From assembly GCA_016219145.1 (NCBI GenBank), contig JACRCG010000187.1, positions 1-6,877 on the forward strand: a stretch of 6,877 nucleotides of DNA, given 5' to 3'. This stretch comes from Deltaproteobacteria bacterium (GTDB lineage: Bacteria; Desulfobacterota; Desulfuromonadia; Geobacterales; Pseudopelobacteraceae). The translations under genes were made by a program, and so were the position numbers. Under the pieces are notes generated by a model. The model was not told the origin of the DNA. It saw only the letters and a list, made by a program, of their open reading frames with translations, and searched no databases. This document shows positions 5,735-6,877 of this stretch, in pieces (positions within the stretch are counted from its first letter, which is position 1; each line of letters starts with the position of its first letter).

Positions 5735-6516
5735 TCACCGCTTTCATCCTGCTGCCTGTTGTTATCATGACCATTCTGAAGGGTGGATCGCTCCTGTTTG
5801 CCTGCCTTCTGGCGCTGCTTTCATATATCGGTATTGTCGAGTTTTATCGCATGGCGCTTCCGGACAGAAATAGCGAGTCCTGGCTGGCCGCAATTGCCGG
5901 CTCAGCATTGATCTTTACCCCTTTTGCATCCGGAGAGCGCCTGGCATTGTCGGCGGTGGGCCTGCTGTTTCTCGCCTTTGCGCTGCTGTTCCTGTTCCGT
6001 ATCCGGAAAATTACAGATGCTGCCCGCGAAGTAGCTTATGCCGTGCTGGCCTTCATCTATATCCCTTTTTTGCTGATGCATCTGGTTATGCTTCGTCAAA
6101 CCACCTTCGGGGTTCAGTGGCTGCTGGTCATCATGCTGATTGTCATGACCAATGATTCTGCGGCGTATTATACCGGCAGCGCTTTCGGCAAGAACAAACT
6201 GTATCCGCTGGTCAGTCCCAAGAAGAGTATCGAAGGCGCTCTGGGAGGCCTGCTGGGCAGCATTTGCGGTACTCTGCTGGCGAAATTCACCTTTTTTGAG
6301 CAGCTTTCTTTTATTGATGCACTCGCAACTGCCATCGTGATCGGTATGCTGGGGCAGGTCGGCGACCTGTTTGAGTCGCTGCTGAAGCGCAGTTTCGGAG
6401 TTAAAGACTCAGGCACGATTTTTCCCGGACATGGCGGTGTGCTTGACCGTCTGGACAGCATTCTGTTCGCCGCCCCGGCCACCTACTATTACGTTACCTA
6501 TTTTTTCAAGGGATAG
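5722..6516 (+). CDS. cdsA: Phosphatidate cytidylyltransferase (CDP-diglyceride synthase), likely non-AUG start
   Basis: An integral membrane enzyme that makes CDP-diacylglycerol from phosphatidic acid and CTP, the precursor of the major phospholipids. The sequence is mostly hydrophobic, with several predicted membrane helices. Key motifs (numbered from 5722) are NDSAAYYTGSAFGKNKLYPL (144-163), SPKKSIEGALGG (165-176), GDLFESLLKR (214-223) and the CDS signature KDSGTIFPGHGGVLDRLDS (228-246), with the conserved D242 and D245. The first ATG is at 5767 (249 residues), where a conventional caller would begin. I extend to 5722 (264 residues) because the codons before that ATG read KRLITAFILLPVVI, matching the conserved CdsA N-terminus (E. 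coli has YRLISAFVLIPVVI), and a strong Shine-Dalgarno is six bases away. The start codon would be ATC; CTG at 5731 is an alternative. The gene overlaps uppS by 13 bases and is followed three bases later by dxr. Confidence 0.93.
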   Translation: MKRLITAFILLPVVIMTILKGGSLLFACLLALLSYIGIVEFYRMALPDRNSESWLAAIAGSALIFTPFASGERLALSAVGLLFLAFALLFLFRIRKITDAAREVAYAVLAFIYIPFLLMHLVMLRQTTFGVQWLLVIMLIVMTNDSAAYYTGSAFGKNKLYPLVSPKKSIEGALGGLLGSICGTLLAKFTFFEQLSFIDALATAIVIGMLGQVGDLFESLLKRSFGVKDSGTIFPGHGGVLDRLDSILFAAPATYYYVTYFFKG

Positions 6517-6519
6517 ATC

Positions 6520-6877
6520 ATGAAGAATCTTACCATCCTTGGTTCTACCGGTTCAATCGGCGTCAGCACGCTGGAGATTGTAGCGGCGCATCCTGATCGT
6601 TTTCGAATAGTTGCCCTGACGGCCGGAAAAAACCTGGAGCTGTTTGCCCGCCAGATCAGACTGTTTGCTCCGCGGATTGCTGTTGTCGCCTCGTCTGAAG
6701 ATGTTCCCCGTCTGCAGGAGATGTGTTCCGGGCTTGATCTGGTAATTCTGGGAGGCGTAGAAGGGCTGATTGCCGCCGCTACGGCCGATGAAACCGAGAT
6801 GGTTGTGGCCGCCATCGTCGGCGCGGCCGGACTGATTCCAACCGCCGCCGCCATCCGTGCCGGCAAGGATGTCGCTC
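6520..6877 (+). CDS. dxr: 1-deoxy-D-xylulose 5-phosphate reductoisomerase, 5' part
   Basis: The first 119 codons are present; the gene runs off the window end (the family is about 380-400 residues). The enzyme converts 1-deoxy-D-xylulose 5-phosphate to 2-C-methyl-D-erythritol 4-phosphate with NADPH, the committed step of the MEP isoprenoid pathway and the target of fosmidomycin. The N-terminal NADPH-binding motif ILGSTGSIG (6-14) is intact, followed by the expected Rossmann-fold stretch LEIVAAHPDRF and IVALTAGKN, and later VVAAIVGAAGLIPTAAAI with the family pattern before the active site. The ATG has AAGGGA (6508-6513) six bases upstream, within the last codons of cdsA, and follows the cdsA stop by three bases. 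The metal and substrate residues lie beyond the window. Confidence 0.97.
   Translation, partial: MKNLTILGSTGSIGVSTLEIVAAHPDRFRIVALTAGKNLELFARQIRLFAPRIAVVASSEDVPRLQEMCSGLDLVILGGVEGLIAAATADETEMVVAAIVGAAGLIPTAAAIRAGKDVA

Noticed and set aside
6498..6866. 122-codon open frame on the minus strand at the window end
   Set aside because: It is antisense to dxr, whose N-terminal motif is unmistakable, and its low-complexity Ala/Ser-rich product is typical of shadow frames.
1..6877. CRISPR arrays, tRNA or rRNA genes, insertion sequences
   Set aside because: No regularly spaced direct repeats, no cloverleaf or rRNA-like sequence, and no transposase frame were seen on either strand.

Overview
The window looks like a chromosomal segment from a deltaproteobacterium, most likely of the Geobacter/Pelobacter group (Desulfuromonadales). 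This rests on moderate GC content, protein style, and the gene order rpsB-tsf-pyrH-frr-uppS-cdsA-dxr. The taxonomic call is inference from memory and was not tested by a search. All genes are on the + strand.

Region 1 (1-1654) is accessory in character. It begins with the 3' end of an XRE-type helix-turn-helix regulator gene, possibly the antitoxin of a toxin-antitoxin pair whose other half lies off the window. An AT-rich 169-base gap follows, with two clear inverted repeats and a good sigma70-like promoter. The promoter is placed so that the transcript of the next gene should begin at or within a base or two of its ATG. That gene encodes a 398-residue AAA ATPase of the AAA_14/DUF4143 class, with an intact Walker A motif and a C-terminal PD-(D/E)XK-like core.

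Region 2 (about 1620-3540) is the rpsB-tsf transcription unit. It has a promoter, a leader of about 100 bases, ribosomal protein S2, a small hairpin in front of the tsf Shine-Dalgarno, elongation factor Ts, and a strong intrinsic terminator with a GCAA tetraloop.

Region 3 (3541-3699) is a gap holding a long imperfect inverted repeat of about 98 bases, which looks like a dispersed genomic repeat.

Region 4 (3700-6877) is a tightly packed unit: pyrH (UMP kinase), frr (ribosome recycling factor), uppS (undecaprenyl diphosphate synthase), cdsA (CDP-diglyceride synthase) and the first 119 codons of dxr (isoprenoid precursor synthesis). Gaps are 2 or 3 bases or the genes overlap, which suggests translational coupling. 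Together regions 2 and 4 join translation (S2, EF-Ts, RRF) to pyrimidine nucleotide supply and to lipid and cell-wall carrier synthesis. Dxr feeds the isoprenoid units that UppS polymerises, and CdsA makes the activated phospholipid precursor.

The most notable points are the apparent non-AUG start of cdsA, the predicted leaderless promoter and adjoining dyad in front of the DUF4143 ATPase, and the long inverted repeat between tsf and pyrH. I found no convincing undescribed multi-gene system; most of the window is a conserved housekeeping cluster.
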